Source: Eubacteriaceae bacterium (GTDB lineage Bacteria; Bacillota; Clostridia; Eubacteriales; Anaerofustaceae). Taken from it: a stretch of DNA of 64,000 nt. How positions within the stretch are numbered: the stretch's first letter is position 1; each line of letters begins with the position of its first letter. The notes beneath the pieces were generated by a model. It was not told the origin of the DNA. It was given only the letters and a program-made list of their open reading frames with translations, and did no database searches. The DNA is taken from the NCBI GenBank assembly GCA_017551505.1, contig JAFZLL010000042.1:1-64000 (forward strand). Direction: 5' to 3'. Position numbers and translations under genes: made by a program. Positions 48,338-58,134 of this stretch are shown piece after piece.

Positions 48338-49699
48338 CTACATTTCGTAGCCGCTGTCCTTGAGGGCGGACGCGGCAGCCTCCACGTCCTTTCTGAAGGA
48401 AGGATCCTTGTCCATATCCTCCTTGATCTTGTTGACCGCATGGATCACCGTTGAGTGGTTCCTTCCGAAAAAGTCTCCTATAGACGGCAGGGAGAAATCC
48501 GTAAGCTCACGGGTAAGGTACATGGCTATCATTCGGGCGAGGGCCACATTGGAAGTCCTTTTGGCTGAGAGGATGTCTGAATAACTGACGGAATAGCGCC
48601 TAGCCACGGCATTTATGACCATTTCCGGGGTCACTCTGCGTTCGCGGGAAACGATGATGTCGCTGAAAGTTTCCTTCACTTCGCTTAACTCAGGCTCTAT
48701 TCCCCCGTTCATCTCGCTCATTGCCTTGACGCGGGAAAGGGCGCCTTCAAGCTCTCTTATATTGCTTCCAAGGTTGGCTGCTATGTAGTCCACGATCTCG
48801 TCGGAAACAGTAAAGTCGACATCCTTGGCCTTCTGGCGGAGTATGGCGCAGCGCGTCTCGTAATCCGGGACGCCGATATCGCATATAAGACCCTGCTCGA
48901 AACGGCTCTTAAGCCTGTCAGCAAGGAACGGGATCTCCTTCGGGGTCTTGTCCGAAGTAAGTACGATCTGTTTGCCTGCGTTATACAAGTCGTTGAAGGT
49001 ATGGAAGAATTCCTCCTGGGTGCCTTCCTTATTGGAAAGGAACTGAATATCGTCGATGAGCAGCATGTCCACCGTGCGGTATTTGTTCCTGAAGGTCAGG
49101 TTGGTCTCATTTCGTATGGCTTCGATGAATTCGTTCGTGAATTTCTCGCTGGTGACGAAGACGACCCTGAGATGGGGGTTCTCCTTCAGGGCATATTGGG
49201 CGATAGCCTGCATAAGGTGAGTCTTGCCGAGGCCCACTCCGCCGTAGATGAACAGAGGGTTGTACTTCTTCCCCGGTTCCTCGGCGACTGCTTCGCTGGC
49301 CGCCTTGGCCAGGCGGTTGTTAGAGCCGACCACGAAGGTATCGAAGGTATACTTCGGGTTGAAGCGCTGCTGGACGCGGGAATGGGGATCGCTGTAGGCA
49401 GCGCTGCCGTCTTCGCCTGAGCCTGCGGATTTAGGGTCAAATTCGTTGCTGCTGACGATGTAGATGACATTGTAGTTCTTCCCGCTGCTGGCGTAGCGGA
49501 CGGCTTTGCGCACAAGGGTGTCGTAAGCGGTGCGCACCAGATTGCGTTTGTATTCGGCATCGAACTTGAGCACTATAAGTTCGTCATCCATGTAATAGGG
49601 GACAATGTCCTCGATATATTCGCGGTAGACCATCGGGGAAAGCTCCTCGGCTAGGTATTCCTTGGCGCCCTGCCAGGTCTCTGTAAGATTATTGTTCAT
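48338..49699 (-). CDS. dnaA: Chromosomal replication initiator DnaA
   Basis: 453 residues. Domain I is at the N-terminus, a short linker follows, then the AAA+ domain with Walker A GGVGLGKTH, Walker B LLIDDIQFL and arginine-finger region, and domain IV with the DnaA signature ARMIAMYLTRELTDFSLPSIG and NHSTVIHA. It binds DnaA boxes and opens the origin. ATG 49699 follows AAGGG by seven bases; a frame to 49729 adds ten residues without support. Confidence 0.97.
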   Translation of the reverse strand: MNNNLTETWQGAKEYLAEELSPMVYREYIEDIVPYYMDDELIVLKFDAEYKRNLVRTAYDTLVRKAVRYASSGKNYNVIYIVSSNEFDPKSAGSGEDGSAAYSDPHSRVQQRFNPKYTFDTFVVGSNNRLAKAASEAVAEEPGKKYNPLFIYGGVGLGKTHLMQAIAQYALKENPHLRVVFVTSEKFTNEFIEAIRNETNLTFRNKYRTVDMLLIDDIQFLSNKEGTQEEFFHTFNDLYNAGKQIVLTSDKTPKEIPFLADRLKSRFEQGLICDIGVPDYETRCAILRQKAKDVDFTVSDEIVDYIAANLGSNIRELEGALSRVKAMSEMNGGIEPELSEVKETFSDIIVSRERRVTPEMVINAVARRYSVSYSDILSAKRTSNVALARMIAMYLTRELTDFSLPSIGDFFGRNHSTVIHAVNKIKEDMDKDPSFRKDVEAAASALKDSGYEM

Positions 49700-50089
49700 A
49701 ACTTTGCCCTTAAATGTAGTAATCGTCAACAGTTATCCGGTGTGGATGTACGCAGCAATTTCCGATAAAAAAGACCTATCCGCAGGATGGAGACGGGAAC
49801 TTGTATGACGCAGATGTTCATAAGTCAGCTGAACTGATAATATTTTAACAGCTTAGCGCGTACTTATCAACAGGCATATCGGGAAATAGCTGCTGCCGGC
49901 TGTCAGTCCGGTGCAGATATTATACCCGAAAAACATCCGGAGTTGTCCCGTGATTTCATCTTTAATGAAATGCCGGCAGCGAGGCGGCGAACGACCTGCC
50001 GAAGGCGCTGGCGGATTCGATGGGAAATTCTGATTTCGTTGCAAAAACCTTTGCATCCGGACCCGACTAAAGTAAAATGATTACAATCT
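49700..50089. other. oriC: Region upstream of dnaA, second part of candidate oriC
   Basis: No gene is supported. DnaA-box-like sequences: TTATCCGGT (49733-49741), TGTGGATGT (49741-49749), TGTTCATAA (49815-49823) and TTATCAACA (49864-49872), the last one base from consensus. The dnaA promoter must also lie here. The usual neighbours rpmH, rnpA and yidC are absent; a uracil permease follows. Confidence 0.5.
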
Positions 50090-50172
50090 TTAAGTTTGAC
50101 ACAGAGAGGTCAGCAAGATTCATTGAACTTAAGCTCATCATGCCCTGTCTGTGTTCGCGCAGACAGTTTTTT
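50090..50172 (+). promoter_or_regulatory. PyrR-type attenuator in the uracil permease leader
   Basis: TTAAGTT (50090-50096) pairs with AACTTAA (50126-50132), enclosing CACAGAGAGGTCAGCAAG, which matches the CAGAGAGG...CAAG loop bound by PyrR in Firmicutes. It is followed by a terminator, CTGTCTGTG (50145-50153) with CGCAGACAG (50158-50166) and six T residues. High UMP would favour PyrR binding and termination. Confidence 0.78.
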
Positions 50173-50218
50173 GTTCCTCAGCTGCGATCAAACTACAGGA
50201 AAAAACAAGGAGAAAAGA

Positions 50219-51658
50219 ATGTCATCAAAAAACAACGCTGCCATCGGTTATCTGCCCGATGAAAAACCGACCTTCGTAAAGCTGCTGCTCTACGCCATCC
50301 AGCAGGTCATAGTAATGTTCCCTGCCACCGTTACCGTCGCCCTTATCACCGGGTTCCAGGTATCGACAACGATATTTGCCAGCGGTCTGGCGACCATCTG
50401 CTTCATATTCATCACAGGAAAGAAGATCCCCCTCTACTACGGTTCCAGCTTCGCTTACCTTTCCGCGATCTCCGGACTTGTGACCAGCAAGGCTGTGATG
50501 AGCAGGCTCGATCCTGCTTCACTTGAACAGCTGAATGCCTGGATCAACGAGACGTCCATGACTCTGCCGACGTCGGCGATACAGTACGCTCAGTTCGGAA
50601 TCATCATGAGTGGTCTGGTATCCATCTTTGCGGGCATTCTCGTTAGAGTATTCGGCGCCAAAGTAGTCGAGAGGATACTTCCGGCCTCCATCACAGGACC
50701 TGTCGCCATGATCATAGGCCTGACCCTTGCCTCCAACGCTCTTTCTGATGCGGCCCCCAAGGCTGTCGAAGGAGTCTCCGGCTCCAACTGGGTATGGGTC
50801 GTATCCCTTGTGACCTTCTTCTCTACTGTCATCTTCGCAAAATACCTCAAGGGCTTTTTAAGCCAGCTGCCTCTGCTGCTTGGAGCTCTCGTCGGCTGCC
50901 TGACAGCCGCCCTGATATATGTTTTTGGCGGAGGGAACCTCTTCAGGACCATCGCAGTGGACGTTGTTACCTCCGCATCAACCTTCAAGCTCGGCAGCGG
51001 AGCCTTCTTCGCACTGCCCAGCTTCTCGCTGCCCAAGGTCTCCTGGGAAGCAGTCGTGGCCATCATGCCGATAGCCATCGCGACGATCCCGGAATCCACA
51101 GCACATATCTACCAGCTCGACATCTACGTCAACGAAGTCGCAAGGGAGAAGGGCAAAGGCAAGTACGACCTGGCCGCCCTGCTTGACCGCAACCTTATCG
51201 GCGACGGCATAGGTGACATGATCACCGGTTTCATCGGAGGGCCCGCAGGGACCAACTACGGCGAGAACATCTCCACCATGGCCATTACAAAGGTCTTCTC
51301 CGTACCGGTGCTTATCGCGGCATCCATCCTCGCAATGGTAGTGTCCTGCTTCACCCCGCTCGTACAGGCGATATACGCCATACCGCTGCCGGTCATCGGA
51401 GGGCTTGAGATATACCTCTTCGGCGCAATAGCTGCCCAGGGCATCGCTATCATGATCGAGAAGGGCGTCGACATGTTCTCTTCCAAGAACATAGCCGTCA
51501 TCGCCTCCATCATGGTCATCGGCCTCGGAATCAACTACGGCTATGGCGGAACCATGAATTTCTTCGGACTGGCTGTTCCGGCGGTCGCCGGCGCTTCCGT
51601 CTTCGGCATCGTGCTGAACCTCCTGCTGTCCATCGGGGACAAGAAGGAAGAAGACTGA
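50219..51658 (+). CDS. uraA: Uracil/xanthine permease (NCS2 family), probably uracil
   Basis: 479 residues with about 12-14 membrane helices and the NCS2 pattern: YAIQQVIVMFPATVTV, the substrate motif with E in AIATIPESTAHI, and GGPAGTNYGENISTMAIT. It imports uracil by proton symport. The PyrR-type attenuator in its leader supports uracil as substrate. ATG 50219 follows AAGGAG by six bases; the frame upstream to 50096 reads through the attenuator and is rejected. Confidence 0.9.
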   Translation: MSSKNNAAIGYLPDEKPTFVKLLLYAIQQVIVMFPATVTVALITGFQVSTTIFASGLATICFIFITGKKIPLYYGSSFAYLSAISGLVTSKAVMSRLDPASLEQLNAWINETSMTLPTSAIQYAQFGIIMSGLVSIFAGILVRVFGAKVVERILPASITGPVAMIIGLTLASNALSDAAPKAVEGVSGSNWVWVVSLVTFFSTVIFAKYLKGFLSQLPLLLGALVGCLTAALIYVFGGGNLFRTIAVDVVTSASTFKLGSGAFFALPSFSLPKVSWEAVVAIMPIAIATIPESTAHIYQLDIYVNEVAREKGKGKYDLAALLDRNLIGDGIGDMITGFIGGPAGTNYGENISTMAITKVFSVPVLIAASILAMVVSCFTPLVQAIYAIPLPVIGGLEIYLFGAIAAQGIAIMIEKGVDMFSSKNIAVIASIMVIGLGINYGYGGTMNFFGLAVPAVAGASVFGIVLNLLLSIGDKKEED

Positions 51659-51752
51659 TAATCCGGAAACAAAAACGAATGATCACTCCGTATGCCGATA
51701 TGAGATGAGGATATCATCAGAAACCGGGACAAACGGAGCATAAGTCAAAAAA

Positions 51753-51799
51753 CTGACACAGTGAAGAGCAATCCTGCGGTTCACCGTGTCAGTTTTTTT
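51753..51799 (+). terminator. Rho-independent terminator after the uracil permease
   Basis: CTGACACAGTGAA pairs with TTCACCGTGTCAG (one mismatch) and runs into TTTTTTT. Confidence 0.85.
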
Positions 51800-51847
51800 C
51801 ATCTGCTTTTCGGAGCGAAGCTTCCAGTCCGGGCCGAAACAGCAATA

Positions 51848-52384
51848 TCAGCCTTTTTGCTCAAGCCAGTCTTCCCTTGTCAGCAGATTTTCATGCAGAG
51901 TTCTGGTCTCTCCCAGCTGGCGTACGGGAAAATCCTCCACTGTCCGTCGGTATCTGAATCCCAGCTTCTCCTGGACGCGCTTTGATTGCACGTTCCCGTC
52001 ATAGTAGCCGCACCACACACGAAAAAGACCCAGATCCTCAAATGCATGGCGAAGCAGTTCTCTGGACGCTTCCGGGACAAGACCCTGTCCCCAATAAGGA
52101 ACGCCGATCCAGAATCCAAGCTCTGCCTCGTCTTCGTTTTCACAATTGGCGGTTTGATGCAAGCTTATGCTCCCGATGGGCAGACCTGTTTCCTTCAGAA
52201 CGATGGCATAGGTTTCCGGCACCATCAGGACGTCACGGATCACCTGTCTGCTGTTTTCCACGCTGGTATGCACCGGCCATCCGGCGCTTGGTCCGACGCG
52301 CGGATCCTTCGCATATCTGTAACATTCCTGTGCGTCGGATTCCTCCCACGGACGGAGGATGATACGTTGTGTTTCTAAAATCAT
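51848..52384 (-). CDS. RimJ/RimL-type GNAT acetyltransferase
   Basis: 178 residues. It starts [18 protein letters not shown], the typical RimJ/L opening, with [29 protein letters not shown] (motif A, GQGLVPEA loop) and [21 protein letters not shown]. These enzymes acetylate ribosomal protein N-termini or small amines. Specificity unknown. Single gene. Confidence 0.85.
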   Translation of the reverse strand: MILETQRIILRPWEESDAQECYRYAKDPRVGPSAGWPVHTSVENSRQVIRDVLMVPETYAIVLKETGLPIGSISLHQTANCENEDEAELGFWIGVPYWGQGLVPEASRELLRHAFEDLGLFRVWCGYYDGNVQSKRVQEKLGFRYRRTVEDFPVRQLGETRTLHENLLTREDWLEQKG

Positions 52385-52553
52385 GGTTTTGATTTACAGG
52401 CAGATAATGCCTTCCTTTCGCACTTTTTTCTCGTTGAAAACCATCACCTTATGGCTCGCATGCCATATTATATATGAAGCGGTGTTTTTTAGCAAGTGCA
52501 GATCCGTTCCCGGATCATCCGCCGGATACCGTTCCCGCACACGGCAGCCGTCC

Positions 52554-53264
52554 TCATTTGATACCGGAGTACTCCCACGATACGGTGTCCAACAACAGGA
52601 ATTCCCGAGTGCCGACCGGGCTGCCGTCCCTGTATGTTGAAAAAACATCACATAAGATCAGATTCCCGTTTCTATGTATCCGGTCGACCGGAGTATGGCC
52701 TGTCACCTGCAGAAGCTTCTCTGGCATATACATCTTTGCGTTATGATACCTTGGCCTGTACCAGACAGGGGAAAGATCCTGCCACATTTCATCCGGTCCA
52801 AACCCGTTGATCGTATTTATGACGGCGCATGCATCGCCGTAAAGCTCTGCCCGTACGTACTTTTGAACAAACTCATCGGTCAGACCTCCATGGGAGAAAA
52901 GGACATCATCTATCCGATGAAGGTACCGGATGTAACTGTCATCCGGCAGAGCCTCCAAAAGGGCGCGGAGCTTCTCGCACACGGTCTGTTGCGCGAAAAC
53001 CGAATGACCTGATTCCCGCCGGTCCCACATATAGCAGATATCGTGATTGCCATAGCACCAAAGTGTATCCGGAAATGCCCTGGCGAAGGCGATTGCGGCA
53101 TCAAACGTATCAATATACAAATCAATATTGAGCTGCTGGTTCCAATCATCAGGGATATCCATCAGACAGACGGCCTGGTCGGCTTCTGTTTCTTTCATAA
53201 GCTCCGATGCCCGCGAAAAGGTCCAGGGCTTCAGGTGAACATCAGGAATCACGATAACTTTCAT
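52554..53264 (-). CDS. Calcineurin-like metallophosphoesterase
   Basis: 236 residues. Metal-binding motifs in order: IPDVHLKPW (DxH), a changed second site DIPDDWN, WCYGNHDI (GNHD), FSHGG and VTGHTPVD (GHTP). The pattern is that of PPP-type serine/threonine phosphatases or ApaH-like enzymes. The GDxxDR motif is not canonical, so the substrate is open. The start follows AAAGGAACAGCAAA. Confidence 0.82.
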   Translation of the reverse strand: MKVIVIPDVHLKPWTFSRASELMKETEADQAVCLMDIPDDWNQQLNIDLYIDTFDAAIAFARAFPDTLWCYGNHDICYMWDRRESGHSVFAQQTVCEKLRALLEALPDDSYIRYLHRIDDVLFSHGGLTDEFVQKYVRAELYGDACAVINTINGFGPDEMWQDLSPVWYRPRYHNAKMYMPEKLLQVTGHTPVDRIHRNGNLILCDVFSTYRDGSPVGTREFLLLDTVSWEYSGIK

Positions 53265-53308
53265 TTTGCTGTTCCTTTGGTGATGATAAATAACAACGAT
53301 TCACACCG

Positions 53309-53830
53309 TCAATCATGCTCTCCTATGATCTTTTCCATCCAGATCATATTGTACCAGCGGCCGAATTTATATCCGCATTTGTGGAACGTTCCCACTTTAG
53401 TAAATCCAAGGTGATGATGGAACTGCTCACTGTTGCGGGTAAGGTATTCATCCTCTTCTACGGGGTCGGCTATACATGCGTACATGTTGAGGAAGCCCGT
53501 GTCCTTAAGAGCCTGCTCCAGAGCCTCATACAGTCTGCGTCCGTACCCACGGCCTCTTGAATTATGGTCAAGGTAGATTGTCGTCTCACAGGAATAGCGG
53601 TATGCTTTTCTGCCGACGAAGGCTCTTGCATAGGCATAGCCTTGTATAAAGCCATCCTCCTCGAGTATAAGATAAGGATATTCCTTCAGCGTACTGTCAA
53701 TGCGGTTCGTGAACTCCTCTAAAGAAGGTACATCATACTCGAAAGTTATAGCGGTGTTTTCCACGTAGTAAGCATATATTTCAAGAAGCCGTTCGGCATC
53801 TTCCTTTGTCGCTTTCCTGATCATAATCAT
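53309..53830 (-). CDS. GNAT acetyltransferase, phosphinothricin-acetyltransferase type
   Basis: 173 residues. IRKATKEDAERLLEIYAYYV, TAITFEYDVPS, GYAYARAF, TIYLDHNSRGRGYGRRLYEAL (motif A) and LGFTKVGTFHKCGYKFGRWYNMIWME match the PAT/YncA family, which acetylates amino-acid-like amines such as methionine sulfoximine. ATG 53830 follows AGGG by nine bases. Confidence 0.85.
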   Translation of the reverse strand: MIMIRKATKEDAERLLEIYAYYVENTAITFEYDVPSLEEFTNRIDSTLKEYPYLILEEDGFIQGYAYARAFVGRKAYRYSCETTIYLDHNSRGRGYGRRLYEALEQALKDTGFLNMYACIADPVEEDEYLTRNSEQFHHHLGFTKVGTFHKCGYKFGRWYNMIWMEKIIGEHD

Positions 53831-53854
53831 AAGCAAAATCCCTTTCCCGCGTTT

Positions 53855-55660
53855 CTAAACTTTTCGAACGACCCTTTTATATCTTTCTATCGGCAGGGCA
53901 AGCTCGGACTCATATCGTATATACACAGCCCGAACCTCGGCCTCTGTCTCACCGTCATAGCCGATAACGATGACCCTGTCCCCGACCTTCACATCCGTAA
54001 GCTCACAGATATAATCGTATGTCTTGTCTGACTGCCCGAACGCAACACTGACCAGCGTGAGCTGTTCACCGCCGGGGGCTTCTTTCTTCCGGCGGTAGAA
54101 CCGATACTCCTCGCAGGATATCCAGCCGACCATATCTTCATCATAATAGAAATCGATTCGCCAGTCTGTGGGGTTCCATTCGCATGAATCGTATTTGATT
54201 TCTTTTCCCGCGCCGGGATCAAAAGACGTATCCAGGCCGATGGCTGTAAGCTCAATGCCTGTCACAAAGCCGCAGTAATCTATCTCCGGACATGTCAGAA
54301 GGATCGGCGTCGCTCCATTTTCGGTCCTTTTCGGGATGCGCCTGACTTGTACGAACACACTGCCGTCATCATTGTTTCTGAACGTTATCCCGGCACGGTA
54401 TCCATCTTCCAAAAATCCCCAGAAGATCCAGGGATGGGTCATTACGATATAGTCTGAAAAGAAATCTTCAGGCAGCATTGCCCGGGTCTCTTCAAGGGCT
54501 TTCTGTATATTGATGGCAACGGTCGTATCCCCAAAAAGATCCGAATTCATCGCGCGCCGTTTCAAGGCAAAATCCGCCTGCAGATAATAGCCATAAGCAT
54601 TCTGCGGGCTGACAGCTTCTCCGATGCCTTTCAGATAGACATTGCCCATCCTCAGTGCCGCATCCGCAAAGCTGCCGTCCGGAGCCTTAAGGAGTTTCTT
54701 ATAACAGTCATCATAAACCATACAGTAAAGAGCTCTCGCTGTCCGGGGGCTCTTTCTGCAGGCGTATCCATGGAGGAACATATCCGCCAGCTTATAGATT
54801 CCTTCATGCAGCCCGTTCGCAGCCGCCACCGAGAACATTTCCAGTGCTTTTGCATATTCGGGATCGCCGCTCGTGCACCGGCCGTAATAATATATATAAC
54901 CCAGTGTATTGGCGTACTGCGGATCGTCGGTCTTCTCATAAAGACGTATGATGCAGTCTCTGGAGGCTGTCCAGTTGCACTCATATAGCCGATTTCCCCC
55001 ATAGCAGGCGTAGCCTTTCAGATTGAGAGCCGTTTCGGAGTCCTTTTCGCAAAGTTCATCAGTGAATTTTCTGCAAAGCTCCAGTTCCAGTTCCGAGGCA
55101 TTTTTCACCCTGGCATCGTTATGAAAGGAACCTATATAGCTTTCTTTATGATGATCCGTGAATTCCCTTTCGGAGACGGGCTTATCCCTGTTAGCCAGGA
55201 AGGTCTCGACATAAAAGACGGACTCTTTCAGCCGGATCAGCTCTGTAAGACGCCTTTCCTCGTTTTCATTGGTCCATATCATCTCGAGATCTCCCCAGAC
55301 CTCACTGAATACGTCTTCTTCCGTCAAGGGAAGGCCCCGTACCAGCGCCGGATCGGCTTCATTGTCATAATCAAGGAAAAGTCCGCCTGCCAAGCCGCAG
55401 GCTCTCGTGATGCCGAACGTATCCTCCAGTCTGGACAATGGGTAGTACCAGTATTTTCCAAACTCCCCGACAGTCGGATCTTTTTCCAACATGTTTCTGA
55501 CAGCTGCATAAAGATCCTCCAGAGTCATCTGGTATTTCTCGGGGAAAGCCAGAGTTCCCTCGTCAAATTCTGCTTCATCCATATACTTGTCAAATGTCTC
55601 TTCATATCTGGCCAGCGCCTTCATCTGCACAGACATGATCGTAATAGGTCTTTCACTCAT
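53855..55660 (-). CDS. Sel1-repeat protein of unknown function
   Basis: 601 residues. The middle (about 220-390) holds Sel1-like helical repeats, for example YANTLGYIYYYGRCTSGD, YAKALEMFSVAAANGLHEG and ALRMGNVYLKGIGEA, which usually mediate protein binding. The N-terminal 200 residues are acidic; the C-terminal 190 include a beta-rich part (YRAGITFRNNDDGSVFVQVR) and KVGDRVIVIGYDGE. There is no signal peptide. Its start overlaps the stop of the preceding gene by four bases. Third gene of the macrodomain operon. Confidence 0.65.
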   Translation of the reverse strand: MSERPITIMSVQMKALARYEETFDKYMDEAEFDEGTLAFPEKYQMTLEDLYAAVRNMLEKDPTVGEFGKYWYYPLSRLEDTFGITRACGLAGGLFLDYDNEADPALVRGLPLTEEDVFSEVWGDLEMIWTNENEERRLTELIRLKESVFYVETFLANRDKPVSEREFTDHHKESYIGSFHNDARVKNASELELELCRKFTDELCEKDSETALNLKGYACYGGNRLYECNWTASRDCIIRLYEKTDDPQYANTLGYIYYYGRCTSGDPEYAKALEMFSVAAANGLHEGIYKLADMFLHGYACRKSPRTARALYCMVYDDCYKKLLKAPDGSFADAALRMGNVYLKGIGEAVSPQNAYGYYLQADFALKRRAMNSDLFGDTTVAINIQKALEETRAMLPEDFFSDYIVMTHPWIFWGFLEDGYRAGITFRNNDDGSVFVQVRRIPKRTENGATPILLTCPEIDYCGFVTGIELTAIGLDTSFDPGAGKEIKYDSCEWNPTDWRIDFYYDEDMVGWISCEEYRFYRRKKEAPGGEQLTLVSVAFGQSDKTYDYICELTDVKVGDRVIVIGYDGETEAEVRAVYIRYESELALPIERYKRVVRKV

Positions 55661-57183
55661 TTTACAAAACCTCCTTCTCCGGTTTCGGACAGTATGTAAC
55701 CATCGAGCAGTTTCTGCTCTTTTTCTTTCAGCTCATCGTCAACTTCTTTTTCAATCAGTTCGGACAGCTCTTGATACAGCGTTTTCGATATCTCCTGAAG
55801 CGGCCTTTTCAGGAGTCTGCACCAGGATTCCAAAGTACGCAGCGCGGTGTGCCTGTTCCTGACTACCGGGGACCATAAACCGGCGGCGACAAGATCCTCT
55901 CCGCAGCAGGGATGCTCTCCAAGTGCATATACGAGAGTTTCCAGCTGGTTATAGTGAATATATTCCGCACTTAGGCCCAGCTCAGCGGCTGGATCCCTCC
56001 GCATCTGATCCAGGGGGAGTTTATTGTGGAACAGATCGATAACCCGGTCCAGATAGCCTTCACGATGGATCACATTTCCGCAGCTATGGTAATGCCGGTC
56101 AAAATCTGTTTTCATGCACTCTAGAAGGTCATCGGCAAAATCTATCCCCAATGCTTCCGCAATACGGATCCCGTTCCCGGTTTTTACGGATCTCAAGACG
56201 GTTTCCCTGCATTTGTCGGAGGCAATGATCTCAGCGCATCTGTCTGAGACAGCCGGAAGATCTACGTCTTCATCCGCAGCCCAATTTTTAAGGTCTAATA
56301 TATTCTTATAATCTTCGATATCCAGCGAGAAGCCGTCTGCCAGAGATAGATACGCCAAAATGCTTTTTTCAGCGTTTTCTATTTCGGATATCCCCGGTAC
56401 AGGGCCTTCATCCAGCAATGCGCCGATAATGCGGCCAATCGCACTGAACTCTTCCCGGCTGATCTTTCCATAAAGCCGGTTTTCAACAGCTGCCTTTCTC
56501 CATACAGTAAGAGCTGAATAGCTCGGCATAACGTAATTGTCGATACCGTTTAACAGGATCCACTCGCTGATCTCGGGCGTTTCCGGTTCCAGCCTCTCAA
56601 GGGCATGGATCCTTCCCCAGCCATGGACCTTCCGGATCAGATCGAAGATCTCCATGTTCGCATCATCCCATTTCAGCATGTTCCATACCGAAAAGATGGT
56701 GAACTCATCGCTCAGTCCGATCCTGCGAACCACTTCTTTCACGGATTCTAAGTCCGATCTGAACAGCTCCAGCAGGCAGAGCCCAAATTTGACTGATTCC
56801 CTGTCCGCGGAACTCAGGATGAGGTCAAGTGCAACCTGGTAAATATTTGTTGCGGGAAGCTTATCAGTATGTTTGAGGATATAATTCTGCAATTCATCAA
56901 GGATACTGATCGCGCGGAATGATTTGCCGAGTTCCGCGAATGCGGAATCCGCCTCAGCGGTGTTTCCGTCTGCGGCATGCATCACAGCCTTGATCATAAG
57001 TTTTGTCCCTGCCGCATCTATCTTCGGCATTCCCGTATGATAAAGGGTTATTCCGTCGATCGCACCGTCCGCAAAACTGATTTCGTTTTCCTCTTCGATT
57101 CTCGGAAGGGAGAAGCTGCTTTCCAGACGGCCATCCTTCATATTCTGCAGGATACATTTATATAAAGATTTCTGTATGCCCAT
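55657..57183 (-). CDS. Helical-repeat protein of unknown function
   Basis: 508 residues, predicted almost all helical, with a HEAT-like stretch near the C-terminus (HPCCGEDLVAAGLWSPVVRN, then RHTALRTLESWCRLLK). I recognise no catalytic motif. It begins three bases after the macrodomain gene and overlaps the Sel1 gene, so the three are translated from one message. It may act as an adaptor. Confidence 0.6.
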   Translation of the reverse strand: MGIQKSLYKCILQNMKDGRLESSFSLPRIEEENEISFADGAIDGITLYHTGMPKIDAAGTKLMIKAVMHAADGNTAEADSAFAELGKSFRAISILDELQNYILKHTDKLPATNIYQVALDLILSSADRESVKFGLCLLELFRSDLESVKEVVRRIGLSDEFTIFSVWNMLKWDDANMEIFDLIRKVHGWGRIHALERLEPETPEISEWILLNGIDNYVMPSYSALTVWRKAAVENRLYGKISREEFSAIGRIIGALLDEGPVPGISEIENAEKSILAYLSLADGFSLDIEDYKNILDLKNWAADEDVDLPAVSDRCAEIIASDKCRETVLRSVKTGNGIRIAEALGIDFADDLLECMKTDFDRHYHSCGNVIHREGYLDRVIDLFHNKLPLDQMRRDPAAELGLSAEYIHYNQLETLVYALGEHPCCGEDLVAAGLWSPVVRNRHTALRTLESWCRLLKRPLQEISKTLYQELSELIEKEVDDELKEKEQKLLDGYILSETGEGGFVK

Positions 57184-57186
57184 CTT

Positions 57187-58134
57187 TTATTCGCTTTTCT
57201 TCGTTCTGTGTTTAAGCATATCTTTGATTCCATCAATGGTCTCGGCAAGCCATTCATAATAATGATCATATGGGTCCCGGGTCCACCAGTTCAGCAGGTC
57301 ATTCAGCTGCTGGGCGTCCTCCTCTGTGCTCGTACATCTGTATTGTTCCTGATCCCTGTTTGCCGTCACTATATGATTGTTGTCCGGCTTGAAATCTATA
57401 CGGTATATACAGACGCCTGTCCAGCTGCGGTGTGCAAAAAGCGTATCCCCCTCCATAAACCAGAACCATTTGTCTTCCATCTCCCGGGGAATATTGCCGC
57501 GGCGGAGCATTGCCATCTGCTGCGCTGTAAACGGTCTCTGTAAAGTGAAGATATCATGCTGTTCAGGCATGTCGAGCCTCTTCCAGTCGTTCCTGTCGGC
57601 TATTTTGTAGCGGGAAGCGCTGCTTCTGCGGAGAATTGTACTGCCGGATTCAAGGCTCTCATCGCTGAGCACTGCAAATACGATATCCAGGGATACATCT
57701 TTGCGATCCTCAAGGAAATCACTGCATGCTTCAAATGCAGTGTGCCAAGCACTTTTTGCGGGATATCCGAAAATGCCGGCAGAGATCAGGGGAAATCCGA
57801 TGGAACTGCAGCCATTGTCTGCCGCCAGCTCAAGGGCTTTGCGGTATGCATTGCAAAGCTGTTCGGGCTCCCCGTGATTGCCGTCTATCCATCTTGGTCC
57901 GACCGCGTGTATAATATATCTGGCTTTAAGATCAAAACCCGGGGTGATAACAGCTGATCCGGTCTCACAGTGACCGATCCTATTGCAGGCTTCCTGCAGC
58001 TGTTGATATCCGGCAGCTAAGAAAATTGCACCGCAGACACCGCCTCCAGCCGACAAACTGTTATTTGCGGCATTGACGATAGCATCTGTCTCAAGGTTGG
58101 TGATGCTGGTTTTTTTTATTTCAATCGTACTCAT
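57187..58134 (-). CDS. Macrodomain protein with C-terminal RSWTG domain
   Basis: 315 residues. Residues 1-170 are a macrodomain with the ADP-ribose loop NAANNSLSAGGGVCGAIF, HAVGPRW and FPLISAGIFGYP. Such domains remove or read ADP-ribose on proteins or nucleic acids. The C-terminal part contains WFWFMEGDTLFAHRSWTGVCIYRI in pieces, notably HRSWTG, a conserved but uncharacterised domain. Being fused and in an operon with two helical-repeat proteins suggests an ADP-ribosylation-linked response rather than housekeeping. The ribosome site is weak. Confidence 0.82.
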   Translation of the reverse strand: MSTIEIKKTSITNLETDAIVNAANNSLSAGGGVCGAIFLAAGYQQLQEACNRIGHCETGSAVITPGFDLKARYIIHAVGPRWIDGNHGEPEQLCNAYRKALELAADNGCSSIGFPLISAGIFGYPAKSAWHTAFEACSDFLEDRKDVSLDIVFAVLSDESLESGSTILRRSSASRYKIADRNDWKRLDMPEQHDIFTLQRPFTAQQMAMLRRGNIPREMEDKWFWFMEGDTLFAHRSWTGVCIYRIDFKPDNNHIVTANRDQEQYRCTSTEEDAQQLNDLLNWWTRDPYDHYYEWLAETIDGIKDMLKHRTKKSE

